A stretch of DNA of 64,000 bases, from the NCBI RefSeq assembly GCF_002095395.1, contig NZ_MJEI01000101.1:1-64000 (forward strand), in the 5' to 3' direction. The notes under the pieces are model-generated. The model made no database searches and was not told the DNA's origin. It saw nothing but the letters and a program-made list of their open reading frames with translations. Below are positions 8,279-16,861 of the stretch, one piece after another; the stretch's first letter is position 1; each line of letters starts with the position of its first letter. The stretch is from Williamsia sp. 1135 (GTDB lineage Bacteria > Actinomycetota > Actinomycetes > Mycobacteriales > Mycobacteriaceae). Both the position numbers and the translations under genes were made by a program.

Positions 8279-9409
8279 TCAGTGATCTTCGTCGGTGAAA
8301 CGAATGACACCCCGGATGTTCTTGCCGTCCAACATGTCCTGGTACCCCTCGTTGATCTGATCGAGGCGGTACTGCCGGGTGACCATGTCATCGAGGTTGA
8401 GCTTGCCCATCTTGTACAGCGACAGCAGCTGCGGGATGTCGAGCTTGGGGCTCGCGCCGCCGAAGATCGTTCCCTGCAGGTTCTTCTGCAGCAGCGTCAG
8501 CATCGCCAGATTGAGCGTGACGTCGGATTCCATCATGCTGCCCATACCGGTGAGCACGCAGGTTCCAGCCTTGGCCGTGATCCCCATCCACAGATCGACG
8601 TCTTTGCCGTGAACCTCGCCGACGGTGACGATCACCTTCTTGGCCATCTGCCCCGCGGTGACCTCCGCGATGGTCATAGCCGCCTCTTCGACACTGGCAA
8701 ACGCATGCGTCGCACCGAACTTCAGCGCCTGCTCGCGTTTCCACTCGATCGGGTCGATGGCGAAGATGTAACGGGCACCCGAGATGACGGTGCCCTGGAG
8801 CGCGGAGATCCCGACGCCGCCGATTCCGACGATCGCCACGTCTTCGCCCGGCTGCACCTTCGCGCTGTGGGTCGCCGAACCGAAGCCGGTCGGCACACCG
8901 CAGCCGACCAGGCACGCGACCTCGAAGGGAATTGACGGATCGATCTTCACGACCGACGTCTCGTGCACCACCATGTACGGGGCGAAGGTGCCGAGCAGCG
9001 TCATCGGATAGACGTTCTCGCCGGCGGCGGTATGGACACGGAAAGTGTGGTCCGACACCGCTTCACCCTGCAAGAGCATCGCACCCATATCGCACAGGTT
9101 GCTCAGACCGGATCGACACGATGGGCATTTGCCACACGACGGGATGAACGAGAGCACGACGTGGTCGCCGACCTCGAAGTCGGTGACACCCTCACCGAGT
9201 TCCTCGACGATGCCGGCGCCTTCATGGCCGCCGAGCACCGGGAAGCCGGCCATCGGAATACCACCGGTCATCAGGTGGTGGTCCGAGTGGCACATACCGG
9301 CGGCTTCCATCCGGATCTTGACCTCGCCCTTGCGCGGGTCGCCGATCTCGATCTCCTCGACCGCCCACTTCTCGTTGAAATTCCGGAGCAAAGCGCCTTT
9401 TGTCTTCAT
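8279..9409 (-). CDS. NDMA-dependent zinc alcohol dehydrogenase
   Basis: 376 aa, medium-chain dehydrogenase. Catalytic zinc ligands are Cys40 (GMCHSD), His62-Glu63 (GGHEGAG) and the later VGCGV cysteine; the structural zinc site is the CxxCxxCxxxxxxxC set at residues 92-106. A Rossmann GxGGVG motif follows near residue 200. The sequence resembles actinobacterial NDMA-dependent alcohol dehydrogenases, which hold NAD tightly and pass electrons to an external acceptor. Electron transfer to mycofactocin is known for several members; no mycofactocin gene lies in this window. The ATG at 9409 has GGAGGG 5 nt upstream. Substrate range (primary alcohols, possibly formaldehyde-related) is not evident. 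Confidence 0.85.
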   Translation of the reverse strand: MKTKGALLRNFNEKWAVEEIEIGDPRKGEVKIRMEAAGMCHSDHHLMTGGIPMAGFPVLGGHEGAGIVEELGEGVTDFEVGDHVVLSFIPSCGKCPSCRSGLSNLCDMGAMLLQGEAVSDHTFRVHTAAGENVYPMTLLGTFAPYMVVHETSVVKIDPSIPFEVACLVGCGVPTGFGSATHSAKVQPGEDVAIVGIGGVGISALQGTVISGARYIFAIDPIEWKREQALKFGATHAFASVEEAAMTIAEVTAGQMAKKVIVTVGEVHGKDVDLWMGITAKAGTCVLTGMGSMMESDVTLNLAMLTLLQKNLQGTIFGGASPKLDIPQLLSLYKMGKLNLDDMVTRQYRLDQINEGYQDMLDGKNIRGVIRFTDEDH

Positions 9410-9492
9410 CGAAACCCTCCACTCGCGGCACGTGAGTCACGCACCGACAACCTGCGTCGCCGGCGAAAGCTCACCGGGATTTTGAGTTCGCA

Positions 9493-9506
9493 GTGACATC
9501 GGTCAC
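9493..9506. promoter_or_regulatory. Short palindrome upstream of the alcohol dehydrogenase
   Basis: GTGAC-ATCG-GTCAC, perfect 5-bp arms, about 85 bp upstream of the start. It is a candidate operator; a -10-like or operator-like TGTAACGTGTTTCAG lies just beyond it (about 9520-9534). No regulator gene is adjacent. Confidence 0.3.
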
Positions 9507-9591
9507 CGCTCTCCAGAATTGTAACGTGTTTCAGTTTTAACTCCAACGGTCGGACCCGGTCAATACGCGAGCGGGGCCCACCCACCGTCAG

Positions 9592-10575
9592 TCAGACCGG
9601 GCAACCGCCCCGCTCGTGCGGCGGCGCGGCGAAGGTGCCGAGGGAGACGCTCCGATGCATGCGCACCAATTTCTCGTACTGGAGCCGGTTATAGGCCAAC
9701 GGCGCCAACAACATCCAGTCCGGGAGTATCCGCCAGATCGCCTGCAGGGTCGCCACGTACAGGGCGAACTCGGCGTCGTGCCGTCGTTTGAGCCGGTATC
9801 CCGTCATCGCTTGAACCCGAGGGTTCATGGCTTTCGACGAACAGACCTGGACGACATGTCCGGCCACCGGTCGCACCATCCACCACAGCGGGGTCAGCGC
9901 CGTACGCGCACCAGGAGGAAGTAGCAGTGTGGGCAATGGCAGCCGGTTCAGGCCCGCGAACTGTTCGACGAGGAACGGTGTCGACGCCAACCGGGTCTCG
10001 ACCATGTTGTCGTAGTACTCCTCGGCGTCAGCGAGGGTGTCGGGGAGCTTCCCGGCCCGGCTCTCCAGCTCGAGGTCCGCGAAGCTCTCCCGCACCATCT
10101 GGTACGCCGCTTCCTGTTCGCTGCGCCGCCACTCGGTGCCCGTGCAGAAGGTGAATGTGTTCAGCGCAAGCATCATTCCGCTGACCGCGATCCACTTCCA
10201 GTTGTCCGGATCGAGCGCGCTGTAGCGGACGTCGCTGTAGTCACCAGTACCGCGGCCTCGGACGTCGCGATGCCGCATCTTGAGCCATCGCGCTTCTTCT
10301 GCTCGATCGGCTGCATCACCCCAGACCGCCAACAACGCCGAGAATCCGCTGCGCACGGCCCGGTCCGCGAAGTTCTCCGCAAAGCGCCCGGTGCGGTCGA
10401 CGGCAGCGGCGACGGGCGGCAGCGCCACTTGATCGAACGCGGCGCCGCCGAAGATTCCGGCGAGCACACTTCCCGTGTGTTTCCGGAACTCGGCGATGAC
10501 CTCGGGACGGACATCGGTCGTCTGCCGGCTACTCCCGCGCGGGTGTCCGGCCCGCGATGCGGCCTGCGTGACCAT
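9592..10575 (-). CDS. MpaB-family (DUF2236) oxygenase-like protein
   Basis: 327 aa. The protein matches the DUF2236/MpaB fold of heme-dependent oxygenases related to latex-clearing and mycophenolate enzymes: a conserved RHRDVRG segment near residues 101-107, followed by the DPDNWKW helix and a His-containing GHVVQVCSS region later on. Many actinobacteria carry several copies without known substrates. I chose the ATG at 10575 because GAGAGG lies 5 nt upstream; a GTG two codons earlier overlaps that site. An 18-bp palindrome about 65 bp upstream is a candidate operator. No membrane helix is certain, although a hydrophobic loop-helix region (LPTLLLPPGARTALTPLWW) suggests membrane association. 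Confidence 0.75.
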   Translation of the reverse strand: MVTQAASRAGHPRGSSRQTTDVRPEVIAEFRKHTGSVLAGIFGGAAFDQVALPPVAAAVDRTGRFAENFADRAVRSGFSALLAVWGDAADRAEEARWLKMRHRDVRGRGTGDYSDVRYSALDPDNWKWIAVSGMMLALNTFTFCTGTEWRRSEQEAAYQMVRESFADLELESRAGKLPDTLADAEEYYDNMVETRLASTPFLVEQFAGLNRLPLPTLLLPPGARTALTPLWWMVRPVAGHVVQVCSSKAMNPRVQAMTGYRLKRRHDAEFALYVATLQAIWRILPDWMLLAPLAYNRLQYEKLVRMHRSVSLGTFAAPPHERGGCPV

Positions 10576-10638
10576 GTTCACCTCTCGATCGACCGATAGT
10601 GACAGGACCTGATCCTATCGACCTACCGACCACCTTGG

Positions 10639-10656
10639 AACAGATTCGCGGTTTGG
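10639..10656. promoter_or_regulatory. 18-bp palindrome upstream of the MpaB-like gene
   Basis: CGGTTTGG-TT-CCAAACCG, perfect 8-bp arms around TT. It lies 64 bp upstream of the predicted start and overlaps a second dyad TTGGAAC/GTTCCAA. The symmetry and position suggest a repressor site; the binding protein is unknown. Confidence 0.5.
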
Positions 10657-10681
10657 TTCCAAACCGAACGCCAGAAACAAG

Positions 10682-10715
10682 TCGGGCCCGCTCTCCTGGC
10701 AGAGAGCGGGCCCGA
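10682..10715 (-). terminator. Terminator after the acyl-CoA synthetase gene
   Basis: A perfect 14-bp stem TCGGGCCCGCTCTC / GAGAGCGGGCCCGA with a 6-nt loop, followed on the minus strand by CTTGTTTC. It lies 33 bp after the synthetase stop. Confidence 0.8.
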
Positions 10716-10747
10716 ATCGTGTCGGTTCAAGTCAATCCCTGGAAGAC

Positions 10748-12352
10748 CTAGTGCCGCAGGCCGGCGTCCTTGCCGCCGTACTCCTTGCGCAGTGACGGCT
10801 TGACGACCTTGCCGGACGCGTTACGAGGCAACTCGTCGATGACGATCAATTCCTTGGGTTGTTTGAACCGCGCGAGATGGTCGTTCAAGAACTCGATCAG
10901 CTCCTCGAACGCCAGCTCCTCACCCGGGTTCAGAACGACGATGGCCACCGGCACCTCACCCCAGCGGTCGTCTGCCTTGCCGACCACCGCGGCTTCCAGG
11001 ATCTTCGGATGCGCAAAGAGTGCGTTCTCGACTTCGGCGCAGTAGATGTTCTCACCGCCGGAGATGATCATGTCCTTCTTGCGGTCGACGACGTAGACGA
11101 AACCTTCGTCGTCCATCCGCACCAGATCGCCGGAGTGGAACCAGCCACCGGCGAAGGCATCAGCAGTGCCCTGCGGGTTCTGCCAGTAGCCCTCCATCAT
11201 GTTCGGTCCGCGATAGACGATCTCGCCGATCTCACCCGGTTTCACGTCGTTCATCTCGACGTCGACCACTCGGGCCTGTACCGACGGGATCACCTGACCG
11301 ACCGAGCCCAGCTTCCGCAGTGCGTCTTTGCCTTCGAGGACGCAGGTGATCGGTGACATCTCGGTTTGTCCGAAGACGGCGACGTTGATCGCGTCGGGGA
11401 ACGTCTCGGCCATGGCGTGCAGCACGGTGTCGGAGGCCGGCGCGGCGCCCCAGGAGATGACCCGGAGTTTCACGTTGCGCGGCTTGGCCTTTTGCACCGC
11501 GCACACCACCTGCCACTGCGCGGGCACGAGGAAGATCGACGTGATCCCTTCGGCCTCCAGCACATCCAGCAACGCTTCGGGGTCGAATGCGCCGAGCGGA
11601 TGGATGACGGTCGGGACCCCGAGATAGAAAAGCGGCGCCATGGCGCCCATGGCCGCGATGTGGAACATCGGTGCCACGCACGAGCCGACGTCGTCGTTTC
11701 GAATTTGCAACGCAGTGATACAGGTGACGGCCTGAGCCTGCATATTGGTGTGAGAAAGCATGGAACCCTTGGGATTTCCAGTGGTTCCCGACGTGTACAT
11801 GATCATCGCGATCGAGTTCTCGGGCACGTCGATTGGCGGAAGGTCGGTGGCGTCCTCGGCGAGGAGGGTGTCGTAGTCCAACGCATCTTCGACATCGGAC
11901 GCGCCGACGATGACGAGGTTCTCAACTCCCTCGGTGCTCTTCCGGACCGCATCCGCCAACGGCGCCAGCAGAGATTCGGTCACGATGACCTTCGCGCCGC
12001 TGTCCTTGACGAGAAAGCCGACCTCGGGCGGCATCATCCTGATGTTGACCGGGACCGCGATGGCACCGATCAGGTTGGCGCCGAAGATCACCTCGACGTA
12101 TTCGCTGCGATTGAGCATCAGGACCAGCACCCGATCTCCGAAACGCACTCCCCGGCGGTACAACGCGGCGGCGAACGCGGTGGATCGATCGTTGAGCTGC
12201 GACCACGAGGTCTCGTTCCCCATGAATCGCAACGCGGTGGCGTCCGGCTTCATCGTCGCGTGCCGGCGGATGTGGGTGTTCCAGTTGTTCCGTCGTGACC
12301 GGAACGGCTCTTCGAGGAGAGGATCGGACTGGGTCAGCGTGGTACTCGTCAT
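10748..12352 (-). CDS. Long-chain acyl-CoA synthetase (ANL superfamily)
   Basis: 534 aa. It activates a carboxylic acid, probably a fatty acid, to its acyl-CoA through an acyl-adenylate. The P-loop motif YTSGTTGNPKG, the WGAAPAS and FGQTEMSP adenylate-site motifs, the hinge GDLVRMDDEGFVYVVDRKKD and the catalytic lysine segment PRNASGKVVK are all present in order. The ATG at 12352 is preceded by AAGGAAG at 6 nt spacing; an upstream start at 12388 lacks a ribosome-binding site. A crotonase gene lies 56 bp upstream on the same strand, so the two probably form a small beta-oxidation operon. It resembles mycobacterial FadD5-type enzymes, but I do not assign a specific fadD number. Confidence 0.88.
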   Translation of the reverse strand: MTSTTLTQSDPLLEEPFRSRRNNWNTHIRRHATMKPDATALRFMGNETSWSQLNDRSTAFAAALYRRGVRFGDRVLVLMLNRSEYVEVIFGANLIGAIAVPVNIRMMPPEVGFLVKDSGAKVIVTESLLAPLADAVRKSTEGVENLVIVGASDVEDALDYDTLLAEDATDLPPIDVPENSIAMIMYTSGTTGNPKGSMLSHTNMQAQAVTCITALQIRNDDVGSCVAPMFHIAAMGAMAPLFYLGVPTVIHPLGAFDPEALLDVLEAEGITSIFLVPAQWQVVCAVQKAKPRNVKLRVISWGAAPASDTVLHAMAETFPDAINVAVFGQTEMSPITCVLEGKDALRKLGSVGQVIPSVQARVVDVEMNDVKPGEIGEIVYRGPNMMEGYWQNPQGTADAFAGGWFHSGDLVRMDDEGFVYVVDRKKDMIISGGENIYCAEVENALFAHPKILEAAVVGKADDRWGEVPVAIVVLNPGEELAFEELIEFLNDHLARFKQPKELIVIDELPRNASGKVVKPSLRKEYGGKDAGLRH

Positions 12353-12408
12353 GTTGCGCTTCCTTGTTGTTGACCACCCGCGTATCAACGCCGGTGATGA
12401 GTCGAATG

Positions 12409-13224
12409 CTACTGAGTGGCGGGTGTCGGTTTTGCCGTTTTACCGCGAGCGAATGCCGCGATCAGAGCAGCGAATTCAGGCGACTGCAACAACTCGATCT
12501 GGCCTTCTCTCTCGAGTTCCAGCGCGAGGTCGAAGCCTGCCAACGTCTGCGCGTCGACGGCCTTCTTGGTGATTTTGAGAGCCCGGGGCGAGGACCCGAG
12601 CAACTTGCCGACAACGTCATCGACCCTGGCGTCCAGCGCATCTGCGTCGACGACGGCGGTCACCAGACCGTCGGCGTACGCCTGCGTCGCGGGCAGCCGT
12701 TCGCCGAGCAACGCCAATTCGTTCGCGCGGGCACGGCCGACCGCAGCCGCGACAGTTGCCGTGGCTGCTCCATCCGGCATCAGCCCGATGTTGACGAAGG
12801 CAAGTAGGAAGTACGCATCCGCAGCGGCGTAGATCAGATCGGATGCAAATGCGATCGATGCCCCGATCCCCACCGCGGGGCCGCCGACGGCCGCGATAAC
12901 GGGCACTTCGATCGCCCGGATCGCTCGGACGACCCGGGACCCGGTGTCGATGGTCCTGCTCGCTCGATCCTCGGCCTCGGCCGTCGATTGCGGTGCGGGT
13001 GCGGTCGCCATGTCGACGATGTCGGCGCCGGTGCAGAAATCCCGGCCTCCGCCGCCGATCACCACCACGCGGATGGCGTCGTTGCCCGCCCATTCACCGA
13101 GCAACTCGATGAATGCGTTACTGGTCGCCGTGTCCATCGCGTTCTTACGGTGCGGGCGGTCGATCAGCACTCGGGCGACGCCCCTGTCGTCAACCGACGC
13201 GATGAGACCGTTCAGCGCTTGCAT
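12409..13224 (-). CDS. Crotonase-family enoyl-CoA isomerase/hydratase
   Basis: 271 aa, crotonase fold with the oxyanion-hole segment (FCTGADI) and a VGIGASIAFASD helix. Classical enoyl-CoA hydratases use two glutamates; here GGGCEL is VGIGASI and the second region reads LAFVNIGLMPDGAA, so both glutamates are replaced, while the Asp of MPDGA resembles PaaG-like isomerases. An isomerase or a non-hydratase activity is therefore more likely. ATG at 13224 is preceded by GAGGG at 8 nt. The gene is first in a likely operon with the acyl-CoA synthetase and is divergent from the double TetR regulator. Confidence 0.8.
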   Translation of the reverse strand: MQALNGLIASVDDRGVARVLIDRPHRKNAMDTATSNAFIELLGEWAGNDAIRVVVIGGGGRDFCTGADIVDMATAPAPQSTAEAEDRASRTIDTGSRVVRAIRAIEVPVIAAVGGPAVGIGASIAFASDLIYAAADAYFLLAFVNIGLMPDGAATATVAAAVGRARANELALLGERLPATQAYADGLVTAVVDADALDARVDDVVGKLLGSSPRALKITKKAVDAQTLAGFDLALELEREGQIELLQSPEFAALIAAFARGKTAKPTPATQ

Positions 13225-13386
13225 GTATGCCACCCTCGGCTCAGATCTGGCTATTGCGACACAGATCACGTGAATGCACATTAACTTGTCAGATTCGGAC
13301 GTATGGCGTCAAGTGCTCACCGAACGCTCACTCGGCGGACCGCGCCGGCATTTCGGACCAGGCTGCGAGCCGCACCGCACTGCCGC

Positions 13387-13392
13387 TAACAT
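13387..13392 (+). promoter_or_regulatory. -10 box for leaderless double-TetR gene
   Basis: TAACAT lies 6 nt before the ATG at 13399 and no Shine-Dalgarno precedes that ATG. The 174-bp divergent gap with the crotonase gene probably holds both promoters; I see no strong palindrome in it. Confidence 0.45.
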
Positions 13393-13398
13393 GGACAA

Positions 13399-14682
13399 AT
13401 GGCATCTGCCGACGGTCGCGCGAATGGCGGCCACACGACCACCGGCGCGCCGCCGAAAGTTCGCCAACGTCCCAAGGACCGTCGCGAGCAGATCATCAAA
13501 GCTGCGGCCGAGTCGTTCAGCGAGCAAGGATATTTCGCTACCGGGGTCGACCAGATCGCCGGCCAGGTCGGCATCAGCGGACCGGCCCTCTATCGCCACT
13601 TCCCGAACAAATATGCGCTGTTCTCGGAGACGGTGCGCACCCTCGGTGGCGGACTCGAGCGTGCGGTCGCAGAAGTCCCGGAACTCACCGACGATCCGGA
13701 GCGAGAGCTGCGGACCCTGATCACCGAGTTGACCCGGAACACCATCGAGAACCGCTCCCGAGGAGCGCTCTACCGGTGGGAAGCGCGTTATCTCAACCCC
13801 GAGGATCGGCACGCTCTGGGCGACCTCGTGACCCGGTTGCACAACCGGTTCGCTGCGCCGCTCGGCCGTCTGCGACCCGAACTGACCGCGCCGCGACACA
13901 CCCCCGGCCGGCGCCTTGACAACGACGCCAAATACCTCGCCGGCTCCATTCTCAGTGTCATCGGGTCGATCACCACCCACCGGGCGTCCCTCCCACGCAA
14001 ACGGATCGAGGCCGTCATCCTCGCGACGAGCATGACGGTCGCCTACACCCGGCTGCCACAGGCCGACGATGCGCAGGTCAACGAGGTCGCAACCGGATCC
14101 GTTGGCCTGCAGATGGCCTCGAAACGCGAAGCGCTGCTCACCGAGGCCATCCGGTTGATGCGCGGTCGCGGCTTCCACGACGTGACGATGGAGGAGATCG
14201 GCGCGGCCGTCGGGATGAATCAATCCGGTGTCTACCGACACTTCGACACCAAGGTCGCGATGCTGACCGCAGCCTTCGCGCGCGCCAGCGAACGAATCAC
14301 GACGAGCATCCATGACTCGCTGGCAGAATCGGCGACCCCACGCGAGGCCCTGGACAACCTGGTCGCCAGATACGTGGAGTTGTCATTCGCCAACAGCGAC
14401 CTTCTCAATCTGTACCTGTCGGAACTCGGCAGTCTTCCGGAATCCTTGCGGGTCGACCTCCGCGACCAACAGCGGCGAAACGTCGAGGAGTGGGCTCAGC
14501 TGGTCGTGCAGGTACGTCCGGGGATGAACTCCGTCGAAGCCCGGTACCTGGTGCACGCCGCGTCGAACGCTGTGCTCGACCTCGGCAACTGGGAGCGCTA
14601 CGACCCGAGGCCGTCGACCCGCGACCGCATTCAGGCCGTCATGTCGGTCATCCTGCTCGGCGAGGACGCCCTGGTCAGATGA
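13399..14682 (+). CDS. TetR-family regulator with two complete TetR modules in tandem
   Basis: 427 aa, about twice the normal TetR length. The first DNA-binding domain spans about residues 27-77 (VDQIAGQVGISGPALYRHFPNK) and the second about 238-288 (MEEIGAAVGMNQSGVYRHFDTK). Each is followed by an all-helical region, so the protein looks like two fused TetR monomers; a single chain could bind as a pseudo-dimer. It is divergent from the crotonase/acyl-CoA synthetase operon and probably controls it. The last codons overlap by 8 bp with the convergent membrane-protein gene. The ATG is chosen because a TANNNT box lies 6 nt upstream. The ligand is presumably an acyl-CoA, an inference from the neighbours only. 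Confidence 0.85.
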   Translation: MASADGRANGGHTTTGAPPKVRQRPKDRREQIIKAAAESFSEQGYFATGVDQIAGQVGISGPALYRHFPNKYALFSETVRTLGGGLERAVAEVPELTDDPERELRTLITELTRNTIENRSRGALYRWEARYLNPEDRHALGDLVTRLHNRFAAPLGRLRPELTAPRHTPGRRLDNDAKYLAGSILSVIGSITTHRASLPRKRIEAVILATSMTVAYTRLPQADDAQVNEVATGSVGLQMASKREALLTEAIRLMRGRGFHDVTMEEIGAAVGMNQSGVYRHFDTKVAMLTAAFARASERITTSIHDSLAESATPREALDNLVARYVELSFANSDLLNLYLSELGSLPESLRVDLRDQQRRNVEEWAQLVVQVRPGMNSVEARYLVHAASNAVLDLGNWERYDPRPSTRDRIQAVMSVILLGEDALVR

Positions 14683-15553
14683 CCTCGAAATCCGAGATGA
14701 GCCAACGGTTGCCGTCGCGTGTCAGGGTTATCTTCACCCTCGACTGATACGGGATCCCGCCCGGGAGATCGCGGGCGGTCTGCGGCGAGGTGATGGTCTG
14801 GTCGAGAGCCACGATGAGGACCGCTTCGGTCGACGAGATCGACACGACGCCCGCATCTTTCACCAGCGCGGTAGCCACTGCCTGGGCATTGGCCGAACCT
14901 TCACGCGCCTGGCGCGAACCCTCGATGAAGTCCTTGGCGAACTCGGGGGTCGAGATGTCCGTGATGCGGGAGTCGAGGGCGCCGAAGTCGGCCGAGTCGT
15001 AGGTCAGGAGGTCGCCTGCATACTGCTTCGCGCTCTCGACCGCTGCGGGGCGGAGTTGATTGACCTGATCCGCAGCGTTCGCCCGGTCGTCCGCCTCCCG
15101 GTAGAGGTACGCGAACACACCCGCCGCCGCCAGCGCCGCGATGAGCAACACGGACAACGCGGGCACAACCCATCGAGAGCGTGTTGCGGTCGCAGCTTCA
15201 TCGACGGGTGGCGTCGTGGCGGCGTCCGGATCCTCTCGCGGCGCTTCTGATTCGACGGGTTCGGCGACCACCGCGGGTGTCCGCTTCCACCAGGGTGCCT
15301 CACGCCGACTCGCCCGCGCCGCTTCCTTCGCGCGCTTGACCGCAGCTGCGGTTCGCATCTTGTCCCGGTTTCGGCGGTTCGCCTCGAGGAACTCCTCGGC
15401 ATCGAACGGCGACGGTTCTCCGGTCGACTTCTTTCTGGTCTCGACGACGGGTTCAGGCTCGGCCACGTGGGCATCGGGGCTGGTGGACGCGGCGTAGGCC
15501 GCAGTCGCGTCGTCGCTGTCCCCGGCTCGCACCAACTTCGCTTTCGGACTCAT
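14675..15553 (-). CDS. Mce-associated-like single-pass membrane protein
   Basis: 292 aa. A long charged, Ala/Glu/Arg-rich cytoplasmic N-terminus (about 150 residues, with a basic stretch around RRNRDKMRTAAAVKRAKEAAR) is followed by one transmembrane helix (WVVPALSVLLIAALAAAGVFAYLY, broken here only by its flanks) and an extracytoplasmic domain of about 125 residues with the NTF2-like pattern of Mce-associated proteins. Such proteins accompany lipid-import Mce complexes, though no mce genes are present here. The ATG at 15553 is preferred; a GTG 33 bp upstream is possible. The 3' end overlaps the TetR gene by 8 bp on the opposite strand. Confidence 0.7.
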   Translation of the reverse strand: MSPKAKLVRAGDSDDATAAYAASTSPDAHVAEPEPVVETRKKSTGEPSPFDAEEFLEANRRNRDKMRTAAAVKRAKEAARASRREAPWWKRTPAVVAEPVESEAPREDPDAATTPPVDEAATATRSRWVVPALSVLLIAALAAAGVFAYLYREADDRANAADQVNQLRPAAVESAKQYAGDLLTYDSADFGALDSRITDISTPEFAKDFIEGSRQAREGSANAQAVATALVKDAGVVSISSTEAVLIVALDQTITSPQTARDLPGGIPYQSRVKITLTRDGNRWLISDFEVI

Positions 15554-15632
15554 GACAGCCAATGTAGGCGCTGTGCCCTGGACCACAAGCTCCGCAGGTA
15601 CCGAGAGGGCGGCTAGTCACATCAAGAATCCC

Positions 15633-15648
15633 ATCACATATATGTGAT
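15633..15648. promoter_or_regulatory. 16-bp perfect palindrome upstream of acyl-CoA dehydrogenase
   Basis: ATCACATATATGTGAT is its own reverse complement. It lies 47 bp upstream of the dehydrogenase ATG, where a repressor would block the promoter. The gene after the dehydrogenase encodes a GntR regulator, the obvious candidate ligand-responsive binder. The arms are TCACA then TGTGA, the reverse order of a CRP/GlxR site. Confidence 0.55.
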
Positions 15649-15694
15649 CTGATACCTTCGGGCGAGCCGCACTTTCTCATCTAGGAGCACCGTC

Positions 15695-16834
15695 ATGACC
15701 ACTTTCACCCCCGAACAAACCGATTTCGCAAAGTCGGTCGCCGACTTCTGTCAGCGTGAGGCCGGAACCCGCGAGCAGCGCGACGCACTCACCGCAGGAG
15801 GCGCTGAACTCCACTCCGTCGAGCTGTACAAGAAGATGGCCGAACTCGGCTGGGCCGGGATCCTGGTCCCCGAGGAGTTCGGTGGCGCCGGCGCCGGAAA
15901 CGTAGAGATGTGCATCCTGCTCGAAGAAGCCATGCGCGGCAATGCACCCATCGGGGGCATCGGCCCCACCCTCATCGCCGCGGGGGCCTACCAGAAGTTC
16001 GCCGACGACCAGCTCAAGAAAGAGGTCCTCGGCGATGTGGTGGCCGGCGAATCCCTCTCCATCTCCATGTCGGAACCCGAAGCCGGATCCGATGTTGCTG
16101 CGCTGACCTGCCGGGCCGAAAAGGTCGACGGTGGCTGGGTCATCAACGGCCAGAAGACTTGGTGCTCCAACGCTCATTTCGCCAAGAGCATCCTGCTCGT
16201 GGCCCGGACCGACCGATCCGGCAAGAAGCACGAGGGGCTGACGTTCTTCCACATCCCGGCCGGCACCGAGGGACTCTCGATCAACGGGATCGACACCCTG
16301 GGTGGTCGCGAGGTCAACGACCTGTTCTTCGAGAACGTCAAGGTTCCCGACAGCGCCGTGGTCGGCGAGGTGGGCAACGGATGGACCCAACTGATGAGCG
16401 GACTGAACACCGAACGCCTCATCCTGGCGGCAATGCAACTCGGGGTCGCCGAACGATCCTTCTCGAACACCCTCGAGTTCGTCACTGAGCGCAAGCAATT
16501 CGGCAAGCCGATCGGTACCTTCCAGTCGCTGCGGCATCGGCTGGCGGACCACGCCACCGAGATCGAGTGCACCAAACTCCTCGTCTACAGCGTCGCCCAG
16601 AAATCCGACGACAACCCGACGAAAATGCTGCCGCGTGAGGCCTCGATGGCCAAGCTCAAGGCCACTGAGGTGTCGAAGGCGATGACCATAGACGGCATGC
16701 AGATGATGGGTGGATACGGCTATGCCACCGAGTTCGATGCGGAGCGTCTGATGCGGGGTGCGATCATTTCCACCGTGTATGGCGGAACCAACGAGATCCA
16801 GCGCGACATCATCGGCAAGACCTACGGTTTGTAG
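15695..16834 (+). CDS. Acyl-CoA dehydrogenase
   Basis: 379 aa, FAD-dependent acyl-CoA dehydrogenase catalysing alpha,beta-desaturation of an acyl-CoA. FAD- and substrate-binding segments SISMSEPEAGSDVA, WVINGQKTWCSNA and RKQFGKPIG are in order. In medium-chain enzymes the catalytic Glu lies in YEGT; here that position is Gly (VYGGTNEIQ). The alternative catalytic Glu of isovaleryl-CoA-dehydrogenase-type enzymes is present as Glu240 in LNTERLILAA, so the base is probably on that helix, pointing to a branched or long-chain substrate. The ATG has TAGGAG about 7 nt upstream. A GntR regulator follows within 30 bp, and a palindrome lies upstream. Confidence 0.9.
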   Translation: MTTFTPEQTDFAKSVADFCQREAGTREQRDALTAGGAELHSVELYKKMAELGWAGILVPEEFGGAGAGNVEMCILLEEAMRGNAPIGGIGPTLIAAGAYQKFADDQLKKEVLGDVVAGESLSISMSEPEAGSDVAALTCRAEKVDGGWVINGQKTWCSNAHFAKSILLVARTDRSGKKHEGLTFFHIPAGTEGLSINGIDTLGGREVNDLFFENVKVPDSAVVGEVGNGWTQLMSGLNTERLILAAMQLGVAERSFSNTLEFVTERKQFGKPIGTFQSLRHRLADHATEIECTKLLVYSVAQKSDDNPTKMLPREASMAKLKATEVSKAMTIDGMQMMGGYGYATEFDAERLMRGAIISTVYGGTNEIQRDIIGKTYGL

Positions 16835-16861
16835 ACCTTGACGTCCCTTCCGCGAGCGGCG

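Noticed and set aside
15633-15648. The palindrome ATCACATATATGTGAT as a CRP/GlxR site
   Set aside because: CRP-type sites read TGTGA-N6-TCACA; here the half-sites are in the reverse order with a 4-bp centre.
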